Shown piece by piece: positions 25,501-39,317 of a stretch of 64,000 bases of DNA. Each line of letters starts with the position of its first letter. Position 1 is the stretch's first letter. Source of the DNA: Cylicocyclus nassatus (lineage: Eukaryota > Nematoda > Chromadorea > Rhabditida > Strongylidae). The notes beneath the pieces are model-generated. The model was given only the letters and a program-made list of their open reading frames with translations, did not search any database and had not been told where the DNA came from. The position numbers were made by a program, and so were the translations under genes. Location: NCBI GenBank assembly GCA_958299035.1, contig CATQJL010000316.1, positions 16,090,347 through 16,154,346 on the forward strand. The letters run 5' to 3'.

Positions 25501-28500
25501 TGAGTATGCACAAGAAGTAAGTGAGCATGCTGGTTACGATCATAACAGAAGTTCGTTACCGATTGCCGTTACCGATGTTATCAATTTTTTTGCGAAATTT
25601 AGCTATGAAGCTAGAATTTGACACGGGAGATAAGTAAGCAGACTGATTAAAAAAAAACAGGGGAACAAGAAGCTGATGTTTAGAACGGGATTAGGACAGG
25701 GAAATACTGTGTACGCGAGACGAACGATGACTACCATTGTGGGAATGGGACCGAACAAAGCCGGATAATTTGTGCAGCCACGAGTCACCAGTACCAAATG
25801 GCAGAATGGAGAGTGCTTGATGGTTGCGATAAAGATGAAAAGTCAAAAGTGACATCCCGGCCTTTTCTCTGCAATTCTATATTAGAAATTCTTGATTTTT
25901 TATGGCCCATACTAAAGCTTCCTCATTGGATTTCAATTGAGAAAAGCTTCGTTTGAGGCTTCGACAAGTCAGCTTTGCCTCAGTTAATCCTGATTGATAT
26001 TGCCAGCTATCCACGATGATAAGATTACGCACATCACGTTTATGCAAGTATACAAGTCAAGACGCGTTCGCCACACATCCACATCTATGTGTTTGGAACT
26101 AGAGGCGGAGATGTGGCCGCACTTGTTAGAACTTGTTAAGTAGTCAGTTTGCACTGTGGCTCCACTTCGACGTTAAACTGACGTGTGCTGTAAGTTACTC
26201 AAAAGTAATTTACGAGAATTTTCTCTAAATCTCCTCGTTAGCACACTATTTTGGGAGATCATCACTATGATCATCTCCGATGACACGGCAGGGAGATCAT
26301 CTCCCTGTCGAACTTGACCTCAGTCTCATATGTCAGGTAACGTTGCATTCTTATAGCACCCCTGCATTTGCTCTTATAATAGGGAAATACCAAGTTTTGC
26401 ATATAAAAACCGAAAAAAGTGACATTTTAGCATTGTGGGACCACCTTTGTTTCTCAATTTTGAGCCCCGGAAAAAACCCACTAAATACATTTATGGGTAC
26501 TTTTATGTGTTAAAAGTTAAAAAACCATGTTAAAAGTTTGTAGGAATTTTCTGGGAAGAGATCCAATTCTGAGTTTAGCTGAGAAATTTTGATCTGGTTT
26601 CAAATTTACGTGGGTTTACGAACTGAGTGGATCTTTGGTAGTTCTTTTGTAGAGTTTTTCGCTATACCGAATGTCCCCTAGATCTCTCAAAAAACAAAAA
26701 CAGCTCAATTTATCTGAAAATGGAGTTTGCTTTGGGGCAACGCAATAGATTCCTTCCGCGTGTGCTTTGACTATAATTTTTTCAAAAAACTTTTTGGCCA
26801 TTCGGCCATATTGCAAGAAACTTTTGATGAGGACTCGTTTGAAAGTCTGTAAAAATGAACATGCAGGGCTAATAACCTCAATAAATTTTTATAGCAAGAA
26901 GAGAGCTTCTCCATGGTACATCGTTCACGAGGATTAGAAATTAGGAAAGGGTCACTCTAACAGCCACACCCATGAGTTTTGTTACAAAAGTTTCAAAAGA
27001 GATTACTGTTTGCGATGCATGAAAATAGAGGAGCTCGGGCATCTCGTCATGACCTTACAAATGTTCTTCTATACTTTTCAGAACTTTGGCTATTTCCCGC
27101 TAGTTGATGACACGTTTTCGTATGGCGATCAAGGCTATAAAGACTATGTAATTGATCTAACTGATGTTGCGATATATTTCAATAAAAATCGAACAACTAC
27201 TACTTGGCTGTTACCACAATTTTTGATGCGCCGGAACGACACGGCTATCTTACAGGTAAGCGAATTACTCGTCTTATTGTTACCATAAAAAAATGTTTCC
27301 TGGATTGATTATGTGCAATTATCTCGTTGCATACCGTATATACTAGGCCTTGCCAAAGGTATGCGCGATTTTTTCTACATATCGTAACATCAAATGAAAT
27401 GAAGATATACATACACACAAAACGATGCAACATCTGAAGGTTTCTAGTTGTTTTTTGTAGCAGGTACATTCAAAAGAAAGGAAACACGCATTCGAGTTTC
27501 GCATAGTAGGTGTTTGCGTGTCTTCTTGCTAAGTTTGTGCTACTCAAGGTTTACAGATCTAAACTCTCGAACACACATCACTTCTTTTGTTGGTTAGGCG
27601 TAAATGGAAAGCAAGTTGAAGTCAGCGTTTGAGGATGCGTCTGGTGACATGGGTCTCTTCTCGATCTCAATCTAACTTGATCCTTCCAATATTAATGTTT
27701 GGATAAAGACTGGAGGGGAGGGTCACAAAAAATCTTGTGAGGAAAGGAAAAAAATTGTGCTTTGTTCTTAGTGAACTAATTCAAGCGGCTTGAAGTGCTG
27801 ACTAATTGAGTAGAAGTTTGCTTCTGAATAGTCAGCGTTTCATATTTTTTCGCTGCTGTCTCATCTATGCGCATATACAGTGCTGGCCGAAAGTTTGTAA
27901 CCACTCCGAAATTCAGCTAAATTGTACTCTGTTTTGCACAGAACGAATTTAAATTCCGACGTTATGTGCAAATCACATCGCTAAACACTATTTTAAGAAA
28001 CCATACAGTTTCATGCCCACAGAAAAGAGCTCCGGGAAAGTTGGAGAAAACCGTAAAATCGTAGTTGGTCAAAACCTTCCACTTTCTGCCAAACGTCTTT
28101 TAGAAACTTTTCACTCTCCAGTGTTTGGACTACAGATGCACCTCTAAGCCTTGAGATATGCAGTGCAACCGGCATTCATCAAAGTCGTAAAGTGATTTTA
28201 CGGAGCAAGTTGAACGCCAAATGATCGCAAAAATTGCATAAATCGTTAGGTTGCCGAAAAGTAATCGGCTTTACTGTACATTTATGGAAAGGTTGTATCT
28301 GGACTTTCAGTGGCGGCTTGCGAAGCAGCAGAAAAAAACATTACTTGACATGCTTCAAATCTGCCATCATCTCAACGCGGATACGGAGCACTTTTCAGCT
28401 CAAAAGTTACGCCTCTTTCCTATCATGGCCTCGCGGCAAAATTGTTAGACGTCATGACTGCAGAACGTGCTCGTCCTCGTTCACAGAGGATGAGCACTTC

Positions 28501-31500
28501 ATGAACGTCGTCACTTAAAGGCAGTGTCCGGGCAAAAACTCGATTTTGAGATTTTGTGCTTACCCGGGCCTATTCGCTACGCTGAATCCGAAAATCCACA
28601 CTGGAAAGCGCGAAAAGGGCGAAAAAGGGCTCTAACCGCAGGAGGGAAATCAAAAGTGGGCGGGGTCTTCCCCAGGATGCATCCACGGTCCCAGCTCCCG
28701 GAGCGATCTTTTCGCTTCCGACTTCAGATCATGCATTCGTACTTGGTCCGTTGAGATGTCAGGGCGGTTAGTGGGATTGAAAAGATCGCTCCGGACGTTG
28801 GAACCGTGAATTCACCTTGGGGAAAACCCCGCCCACTTTTGATTTCACTCCTGCGTTAGAGCCCTTTTTCGCCATTTTCGCGCTTTCCAATGTGGATATT
28901 CGGATTCAGCATAGGGAATAGGCCCGGGCAAGCAGAAAATCTCAAAATCGACTTTTTGCCCGGACACTGCCTTTAAGAAGCAGAGAAATAAAAATAGTGG
29001 GTCTAGCGTAGAGACGCAGGAAGACGCAACCGACTGGGAGTCGCGTGCGCTGTGATCGTCTTGTGCGCAAGGAGGCGTAGGCACACAGCGCTAGTTTGAA
29101 CGCACGCCAAATGTAATCGATATCAACAGCTGATAAGCCCCTAAAAGTCAATACGACTTAAGCGACTTATTCTGTTTTCTAGGCATTTCTGCTGCTATAT
29201 TTCTTGCAGTTGGAAAAATCTGAGTTCATTTTAATTAAGATTTACTTCAGAATTCTACTTTCTCGTTTCTTATCGTTCGACTATTTTTCTTTTAATTCCC
29301 ACATCGCAACTCGCTTGTGCACAATTTTCCTCCTGCATGCCTTTATTTCTTACTTCTTCCTTCTCAGCACCTTTCATGATGCTTATATTGCTAAATCGCT
29401 GTTCATTAACCCTGCGCGTCCAACTTATTTTCTGATTTTAGGGTGAAACCTTTTGGCGTTATGGCTAGTGAATTAGCTCATGTTTACGCCTACCAAAGTA
29501 GTATTCCACAATATTCCAAATTTCTCGTGTATCATTGATAATAATTTGTGTTCTGCACTTCCTTTCTCCACTTCAAAACGTTCAAAGACTCTGTTCATTT
29601 ACATAAAAAGTAACTAATGTTCATTTACATGAAAACTAACTAACTAGCAGGTTGCAGAACACTGGTCTACATGGCAGTCGTACCCGCCGCCATTAGCTCA
29701 GTGCCGCCTAACACTGACGCTCCGCTATGGCAGCTCTTGAGGCTCTACCTTCCAGTACTGCGTCTCGTTAGTGGCTTGGTGAAGCAGTATACTTTACTAC
29801 TTATAGAGGCAAACACTCAACAAAATAAAGCAGTCGCTCCTGCTTGTTGTAAGATTGTAATAGGAACTTCTAGCACAATCTCGTCAACTGCTATCTCCGA
29901 AAAATCCAAAAGTTTCGAAATTCAAGCAGGTAGAGTGAGAGGGGTGGCACACGACCACTGGATACGACCCTTCCTACCCATAATAACTATTTCAGCAAAC
30001 CACAGACTGCTCCTCCCATTATTTTTTTTACCTATTGCAGGCATAGCATGATTCAAGGGCGCATGCGTTAACATCTTTGCTGGAGTTGGTAGCGCAACTC
30101 AAAAAGTTTATATTTGAAGCTCCGTGCATCAGGATTTCTCTTCTTTCCATCAGCGAGGTTTCTACTAAAATATACAATAAATCTATTGAACAGAAGCGAG
30201 AAATTGTGCAAACCGCACTTTCAGCTTTTTGTACGATCCCCTAATGATCCATGGTGACCAGCCGTTTTTCTAAAGCCATTTTTTTCGTAGTCAGTGAACA
30301 GTCCAAAGTTTTCTATAAGGTCGTTTCATAATCGTAGAGTTCCAAAAAAATCTGAGATGAATTTTCAACAAATTTTAGTCAATAATGTATGTTCTGTTGC
30401 TTCGCACAACCTTGCCCGTGCAGTCAAATTATCAGTTTCGTTTTTTTTTCAAAACCAGCAGGTTTGGTCCTAAAAAAGTCGTTTGACCGGAACTTGAATT
30501 CATCTTCAAAACTGAAACACACACCGTGTGTAATTTGTTTAGACTGGAACATATGGTATTAGGCTGGTGCAAAAGTAATGCGCGGTTTTCTAGCCTTTGT
30601 TTCAAGATACCTTATCTCCATCGAAGTTTCTCCTATGAAACTTACCCAAATATTTCAAGAATCTTTTTTCGTGCTCTATTCAACTGTGGTTGAAAGAAGC
30701 TTCTAGCCTCATTCGCTAAAAATTTATAGAGCTTCATACATGCTTCATACACTCAAAACCTGAATTTCATTGCACTCACTTTTTGGGCCAGAATTCAAGC
30801 GCGAGTGAAGGCATTCTTTTGAAAATTTAACTACTGTATGACATGGAAATTTTCTACGTTATGCACGCTTTACTGTTTTCCTAGAAATTACTTGGACTAA
30901 GATCTCGGCCCCTCAACGTGAGTAATGGTTTTGACCATTCGGTGGGCCATAGATTTCCTTTGAAGAGGGCAATCGCCAGAGTTCTGCTCATTTCTGTAAG
31001 CGTGAGGGTGGGCCTCCTGTTGACAGATTTTGCAGAAATGTGGAAGCTGTTCAGTACAGTAGAGAAAATCAAAAATCTCCATATTTTGGGATTTTGAGGG
31101 CTACGAAAAAATGTCGAAAAAAAGCGGTCTATTTTAAATATCATTTTTTCTTTTTTCGCAAATATTCTTTATTTGAGCACTTCCGTACTTTTTTTGTACA
31201 ACTGGCTTGCGACTGAAAGACAGTGAACTTTTCATTCATACCGACAAATTTGAAGGAAGTTATGATTAGTTAAATATAGTCGTCCTCACCCCACTAGTCG
31301 GTCGGTGGTCGAATTTAAATTCCAAATGGAGCAGGCCGGCCGCGGCAAAGCGCGGCAGACGCCGCCTTATTTTCTTCGTGTTTCTTTGCTATCTCTCGTA
31401 TCGCGGCAATGTTCTTGATCAGATTTTTGGATTTTGTGCCGCTAACTATTGTTTTGTGCAGTTATGCTCGTTTGTTTTACATTTTTTCAGGTAAATCGGG

Positions 31501-34500
31501 AAGAAGGATGCGATTGCAGTTTTTGAATGAAAAATCTCTTTTCCGGTAACTGACATATACATAAATGATTTGATGAACTTTGTCAAGTTTTTCTAAAATG
31601 CGTACTCTAAATTTCTTTTTGCGATAGAGCTGAAATCCTCTAAAAAAATGTTTGTTTCAAAGAGTTAACGGTACGAATTCTGAAAAGCTGTTGAGAACAT
31701 TGCCGCAATACAAGAGATAGCAAAGAAACACTAAGAAAATAAGGAAAAAGCTCGTGCAAGCGGTTGGCTGAGGGGCAGCGTCTGCCGCGCTCTGCCGTCT
31801 GCCTGCTCCAGTTCGAATTTAAATTTGACCACCGACCGACTAGTGGGGTGAGGAGGACTATACGAGGTTTCTGAAAAAAAAATTTTTTTGCTTACCAATC
31901 CATATTTTTCCACCGATTTGCGATAATAACATAAATTAATGTGCGCTTTATAGAGAAAGGTTTGATGCCTTTGATGAACTTTGTCACACTGAAAAACGTG
32001 GAATTTTTTAAAAGTTATGGCACATCAAATTGAAAACTCGCAAAACGCGCATTACTTTTGCACCAACCTAATAATATGTTGAGACGAGAGTTTAGGAGTA
32101 CTTGGATACCAATCTACCTCCAGTCAAGTCTTGCAGGACAGCTGTGGCGAAGTTTGCCGTATGTGGCCAAGTTTTTCGCTCAGAAAATACGCGAACACTT
32201 ACTGAACACTTAATTGGGGTTTTCCCGCAGTAGGGACTCATCTGCGAGGCACACTCAAATTGCTTACGCTGTGCGAGACTGTTATTCTTGTCTAACAATT
32301 CTTAGTGCAAAACCTCCTGCCCATCCTGCAAGTGGCAGAATTTAGAAGGCTTCCTGCAACTTTTTCTTTGAAGCAATCCATTCTTTTTGTCTTATACTGA
32401 CGAGAAAACATCATAATGGACAAAAAATCTGCGCAAAACGCTTTTTTCATAAAAAAATTAAGCAAATGCTGGAATGCTTCTTTTTGCTTCTTGGGGACTC
32501 CTTCTCTAAAAGCAGAAGAATGAAAGCAAATCAGCTTTTCATCGATAGTTTTTAAGAGCACATCAGCTCTTTTTGGTGAGTACTCCTCTTGCCCCAAAAC
32601 AACCGCTCTGAAGAAATGAAATTGGAAATGAAAACTCTACGGACTTATAAAACGACCTAATAATCATCTAACCCAACAGTACCAAACATGTTGCTGAGAA
32701 GAATATCCCTATCCTATATTTCTCAAAAATCGAGATTTTGGACATACGTCAATTTTCAACTTGTAATTCTTTGCAGTTTTCAGTTTTCCTTTTAGCTCAG
32801 CGTTTTTCACAACAGCGCCAGCGCTGGCTTTGGCAAGAAAGCCTTCCATAACGCAGTTTAATTTGTTGTCATAGACGAAGGGGAGCAGTAATTGATGCGA
32901 CATAAGGCAATATTTCTGAAAACCTACCTTATAATAATCATTACAGTTTTTTGTGGATCAGTATAGCATCTTCCAATTGTCCGAAGGCACCGTTCCAGAC
33001 ACTGCTTATCCTTTACAAACGGTAAGATCCTTTTCGAACATTTTTTTCCACGCGGCTCGTCTTCGTCATTTTTTGGCTTATGTGTGGACGAACAATGACT
33101 GTCCATAAATGGTGCGGCAAAGGACTCAACAAAATATAAAAATAATGATCATCACATGAGTACCGATTAACATTTGCATAATTTACACTTTACTTCCCAC
33201 AGCATTGCTGCCTTCCTAAGTCCAGACCAAATGCAAAATCCTGTCGGTGGCTATCGGTGCCGTTCAAAAAAATTTTTTCGGCTGAGAAGGAGGCGATAAA
33301 TTTGAACTGAAGGTGAAGGCATAACCACACACTTAAAAGTATTTTTCAAGACGCTTCCTAAAGTTTCTGTGGCCTCAAACTTCTAAATTTTGAGAAATGA
33401 GGAGAAGAGAGAGGCATGGCTGCAGCTTCAATCTCGAGAAATACACATGTGTTCCTTTTGAAGGAAAAAAAACTTCCTTCACATCAATGCTGCTTGTTGT
33501 AAAAAATCGGCTTCATCTTCTTGGTCTCTTTCTGCAACACATAACACGATCTTCGTGTTTTGTTTCGGAGTTGTGCTTCGCACTTCCATCGATCGACTAC
33601 ATCTGGTCGAAGGATCATCCAAATCTTTTTAAACTTTAAATTGCAGTTTTCTGTTTACGCTTTGTGCGCTTTTCAGCCTTTCTTTTTCTTCTTGGTTCTT
33701 CTGCAACTGTCTTCTAGGTCAAAACATTCTGTACTCGGTATGGTTCTGCCAAATACGCAGTCCAGTATCATTATCGTATGGTATCATGAGTAGTGAAGAA
33801 CGATGTTTGTCCTTTGATAAATTTTAAGTCACTTTTCTCAGACCTTAGCATTTTTGTTTATTATGAGGTTTGAACAACAAGCCTCTTTAACTTTCATTAA
33901 GTTTATTGATTCAGTCATTTGATGCCTCTAGCCGTGTTATGAGCCACTTTCCAGCTTTTGAAGAAAACGAATGCGTTGAAACGTTGAGTCCTGACTGTCA
34001 AAGACCATTTATCAGACTTGCATGACTTAAATACATTCAAAGAATCCTACCGATGCCCGAGTCCATGGAAAGTTGTGCTTAGTTTATGTTAAACTTACCT
34101 CCAAATATCCACCAAGAACGTGAAACATTACCCTCTTGTCAGAAAAATTGTCTTTTGCCCTTCTCATTGGTCCTATAATGTTGCAAGGGGCCAACATCCT
34201 GCCTGCTTTCATTTAAGATAAAAAAGTAGGATGTGACCTCGACGAGAAAGATGCATAGTGAGGATCTATTAAAATATCTTGAGGTTATCGAAAAAAATGA
34301 AAGATCAGCACTTAGCATATAATACAGAAAAGCAGGCATGTCTTCGTCCTTACGAACGTTTGAGGAGGAAAATGGTTCAAAATCATGCTGAGGAGTTTCG
34401 ACCTAAAGACAAATCTAAACTCCGTGCGAAGCACTATTTTTGGCTGAATGATGTAAAAGTCGCTCATATAACAGTATTAGCCAACGAGAGACTATTATTA

Positions 34501-37500
34501 CAATACTCAGGTGGCACTGACAAGCTTTTTAGCTTGGGTTTTTCTTTTTTTTTGCACAGAACATTAACGTTTATTACAAATTTGTAGGAAACCTTTACAA
34601 ACTCAGAGACAATCAAACATTAGGATGAGAGCTAAGCATTTAGAGTGCCTAACAAATCTAAAGGCTTACTGCCAACATATCTCGTGGTTTTACAAATAAC
34701 AAGCTACCTTTTTGAAGTAGACATAAAGTCGTCTTTTAGGTTTTGGTGGTTTGGAATTCTAAGCGGGTAGGGGACATGTCGCATCAGTTGCAAATATCCG
34801 CGTTGAACGTGTATTCACGCGACAAGCACTTCTCCACTCAATATGAGCCGAGTAAAACATTAATGTTAGAAGTCGTCACGTGAGCACAATATTACTCCTA
34901 CAGCCACCGCGTCTTACAGTAAATTAGGCGTAAAATCAATAGTGTTGCGTACTTTGCACAACACAACTGATTTTACGCCTAAACCGCCCAAAGTTGGCGT
35001 CGCGGTGAAAAAACTTGTTCCTTTTTGTTTTCTGATGTTTCTGTGCGGGGGCGGGGGATGTTGTTTTTCGTTATTTTTGCAGTTCTTATCATTATGCTAT
35101 AATTTCACTTATCATTCTATAACCAGGAGACGCGAGATCGCATTGCACGCATTGTCAAAACAAACACAATCGTGTACTTAGCAGGTTCTCCCGTTTATTC
35201 ACTCTTTGAAAACAGGGAAGAACAAACTCAGACTTGCTAAGACGGTGTCCGCAATCAGTCTCGCGTCTCCTAGTCGTAGAATAGATCATACCTTGACACA
35301 TGATGCTGAATGCATTCTCCATCCTAGTGCCAACAGAGAGGGTCAAGACAGAAGACACCATATTTTAGCTTATCTATTAGATTTTCCAAGCAAAAACAAA
35401 ACTCAACTGTATTCGTATAAACTCCAGTCATTAACAACAAAAATCAGTCTTCCTTAGGTGACAGCGAGAATAAAACCTCTACACAACTCTGCGGTATGTA
35501 GTGTTAAGATTCTGCATAGAATTCTTTTAATCTCAAAATCAGCCGGTCTAAAGAAGTGTTCAGTATTTTTTGACAGCTTCAACAATATGGCGAGCAGAAT
35601 TGCCAAACATATCGAGCAATTCATCGGGTTTACCAGAACGAGGAACGTCATTAACGCATAGAGATTGGACGCGAATGCCATGCTTAGCGAAAGCGGCCAC
35701 CTAGAACATTTTGATCAAAAAGATGATTAAAAGAGAAGATTTGCACTTACAGCTTCTCCAATTCCTCCAGCTGGATAATGATCCTCAACAGTAAGGACCG
35801 TGCCTCCCGTCCGTTATGTGTTTTTGACAATAGTAGCTTCATCCAAAGGTTTGATAGTGAACGGATCGATAACACAACACTGCATGCCTGATATAATTAG
35901 AAAACTTAATTCTGTGGAAGTTCGAGCGAACAAGACAGTCAACCCACCCTCTTTCTCAAGCTGATCAGCGGCTTTCATCATTTCGTAAATGGTCACAGCG
36001 GCTCCGATCAAAAGTATTTTATCGTTCGGTGACTCTTTTAGCACTTAGAATGAAGTTCATTTGATAAGTCGTAAATTAAGTTATTATAAGGAGAACTGTC
36101 TCAAGCTACCACTGTCTCAAGCTGCACCTTAGCCTGTCCAACAGCGAACGGTTCATTGTTATAGTAGAGCACAGGAAGAGCAGGGCGATTAGTACGAATG
36201 AAAGCGATGCCCTTTATATTGGCTGCTAGTTCAGTAGCTCTCTCAACCGCTACTGCGTCCGTCGGATAAGGCTGCGTTCATACTGAGCTGAAAGTTGGGG
36301 AACAGTTCCAGCACAGCGCTCGGATTGGGCGCTGTGCTGGAGCTGTTCCCGAACTTCGGGATCAGTATGAACGCAGTCTAAAACAACACTGGAGACCCGT
36401 GCAAAGTTCGGAACAGAGCAAGATCCTCAAAAGCAAATTCAAAGTAAAAGGATGCTGTAGACAAACTGAACCATGTCTAAAATGATCGTGATTCTACAAA
36501 TTTCTCTCAAAGCAGCATCCCCACTAACAATTGATTGAAGAGACACATCTCCTGCTGAACAGTGACTACAGCAACAATCTGGCCTACACAAATCCTCAGA
36601 TAATCAAAGAATGACGACTAAGCTTCGAATGTGCTGCGAATGATACAGCAGCCATACGAATCCGATCGCAAACTCGAGTGAAGAAAGCAGCAAATGTGCT
36701 GGAAGCAAATCAAGCTAAGGCTTCCGGTTATACACATTTCTAGTAACTTGGAACTAGCAGTGACTCGCACAAGAAGTCCGCAATATATTTGAAAAGTAAA
36801 ATATCACCCCCTATCTAGTAAAAGGGATCTTTCTGTCTCTACACTGAGCACCAACTGCTACACCGACAAGATTCTGTTCAGCAATGAAACTTTCAATGAA
36901 TTGGTCAGGATGTTTCTGAAAATGACACTTTTTGAGCTAATATGAAAGTTTTGAAGATGTAAAAGCAACCTTCATCAGTTTCTCAGAATACGTAGAATTC
37001 TTAGTATCACCATCTAAGCCGATAATACGCGGACTAGCATCTCAAGTTTAGCCAAAGCAGTACCATAGGCGGCTCTTGCGGCTACCTAATAGGAAGAAGC
37101 GATATTTTGAAAAGTGAATAGGTAATCTTGACATACTTTGTCGCCCTTTTTGTAGTGAGGAGGAGCCATTTTGATGGATCCAACGTGCAAATCGACCTTA
37201 GGGGCATCATCAGTTGGCTTTTGTGCAACAAGCTTGCCTTTTTGACTTCCATGCAAACGAACTTTTATGGGATTGACCTATGATGAAACACACATGCGTT
37301 ATCAGGGAGGTATACTTTGGTCACACCTTATCTTAAGGAGATGTAGATCGAACGGCTGGAATATTGAATATTTGAGGGAGAGGTGATCGAAAAATAATTT
37401 AAAAAAACCACGCACTACGCGACAATGCGTGTACTACTTTACGCTTGATGTTCATCTTTCAATGTACTACAGAGACGCGCGAGATAGTATAGGCTATTCA

Positions 37501-39223
37501 ATTGAGAGAGTCCTAACTCCAGCGCCTCGACTCCGCGTCCCCCTCCCCCCCGCTCTGGCCTTGCGCCGCGTTCGCAGACATATCTTTGAGCATTTTCCCT
37601 CTCTGAAAGCGATTTGAGACTAGGAAAACCTCAGAGGATATACTCGTAGCGACAGCGTAATGCCCGGCGAGACGGCCACGACTGCCCCAACGTTGGCTGT
37701 GAAACTCTCATTGACACAGCCTACAGAATGTTCCGCTACAGTACATCACCCCTTACGTTTTATCGCAAAAACATGTGAAACAAAACAAACTAACAAAACA
37801 ACATACGCAAAATTAGACCGTGAAGTAAGGAAACTAGATGTTTGGTTAACAAAGAGATTTAATTAGGAAGAGCTCATGATAGTCGCATTCACTGGCGATG
37901 TGCTTCCTGAAGAAGGGCGAGGTGGTTGGGTGCCCAATTGCTCGATGCTTGAGCTTGGCTGCAGTTACGCTGTCGTACGCTCTTCTTCTGGTAGTTGATT
38001 GACGAGCTGGTCGAGATCGAACTCGAAATTCTGAGAAGACGAGGCACTGACATTAGAAAGCTAGAAAATAAATGGTATTCGCGCTATCTCACCTCGTCTG
38101 AGTGATCTGCGCCTGTAAATCAAACGATACTAGACAGAGTAAGGAAAGCCATCAAAACACCTACTGAAACAATGTACTTAGTTCAAGGATCCAACTGAAA
38201 GCGTTTCTCTGAATGCTTTCATTCACTCACATAGCGGAAAGGATAAAAGGGAGGAGGAACCGAAACAACGACAAAAGATTGTGAATGAAAGCATTCAGAA
38301 AAACGAGTGTGAGTAATGAGTGTGCTTACCTCTGCGGATTGCATTCTCAACAGATTCGAATGAGTCGACGCAAATTTCCAGAAATTTTTTCCAGAAATCG
38401 CAAATTTCCACGCAACCCATACTGAAGGCACTTTATTGAGTATACTGCCATCGCAGGCGAAAAGGATGGATGGATCTTGAGGACTAAGAACCAAACAAAT
38501 CGAGAAACATGAGAAATTGCTACGATAGAGAGGGACGAGACGCCTGTGAAAGCAAGTTAGTGAAGAGATGCACAGCGATAAAAAAACGGCTGCATTATCA
38601 CCAAAACAACAAAAACGTCTCCTCCCCCCCCTCCCCCCGCACAGAAACATCAGAAAACAAAAAGAAACAAGTTTTTCGAAGACGCCAACTTTGGGCGATT
38701 TAGGCGTAAAATCAATTGTGTTGTGCAAAGTACGCAACGCAATTGATTTTACGCCTAATTTACTGTAAGACGCGAATTACTGAATTAATTAGAATTTACT
38801 GTAGAAGTAATATTGTGCAGAGCAGAGCCCTACAGCCACCTGCCACTTCCAGTGGTAGAGAGCGTAAGCGCAGATAAGCTAGAAACATAGAAAAAATTGT
38901 CTGTTGTGGAAAATTATCCATGTTTAGGCGATCGCCTTGTGCATAGAGACATATTCGAAATGCTATATGCAGAAGATTTTGAAGGATTTAGCAAGCATGA
39001 ATATCTTGCTCAAAAATATCGTCGCAGCCTTCTACTTCAAAACAACGGAACCAACAACGCTTGGCAACTTAAACAGGAGCTACTCGTCTGTGAGTATATT
39101 TTTTTTGAAAGTTGTTCTTGGTGATGTTCAAAATTATCGCACAAGTTTTTCAATGCCAAGAAAGCAAGAAAAATGTTACACAAAGTCATTAAAATAACCA
39201 TATCTTGCTGCTGTTGCTACTGC

Positions 39224-39317
<94 letters not shown>

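Larger units (their letters stand above)
34880..38820. mobile_element. Inverted-repeat-bounded segment carrying host gene fragments
   Basis: The left arm (about 34880-35130) and the right arm (about 38530-38820, complement) share ATTACTGTAAGACGCG-type outer sequence, the 59-bp hairpin TTAGGCGTAAAATC...CGCCTAA, then CGCCCAAAGTTGGCGTC, AAACTTGTTTC, TTTTGTTTTCTGATGTTTCT and a G-tract. Between them are seven exons of a transketolase copy with introns and parts of at least one other gene, all on the minus strand. The layout resembles a large foldback or transposon that picked up genomic sequence. It lies in intron 4 of the protease gene and stops about 110 bases before exon 5. Confidence 0.7.

Noticed and set aside
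29671..30051. 126-residue plus-strand frame as a gene
   Set aside because: There is no recognisable domain, no clear donor, and the composition changes halfway; not supported as coding.
38897..39124. Alternative frame through protease exon 5 ([12 protein letters not shown]...)
   Set aside because: It is open by chance; the other frame has matching phases at both splice sites and M13-like helix residues.
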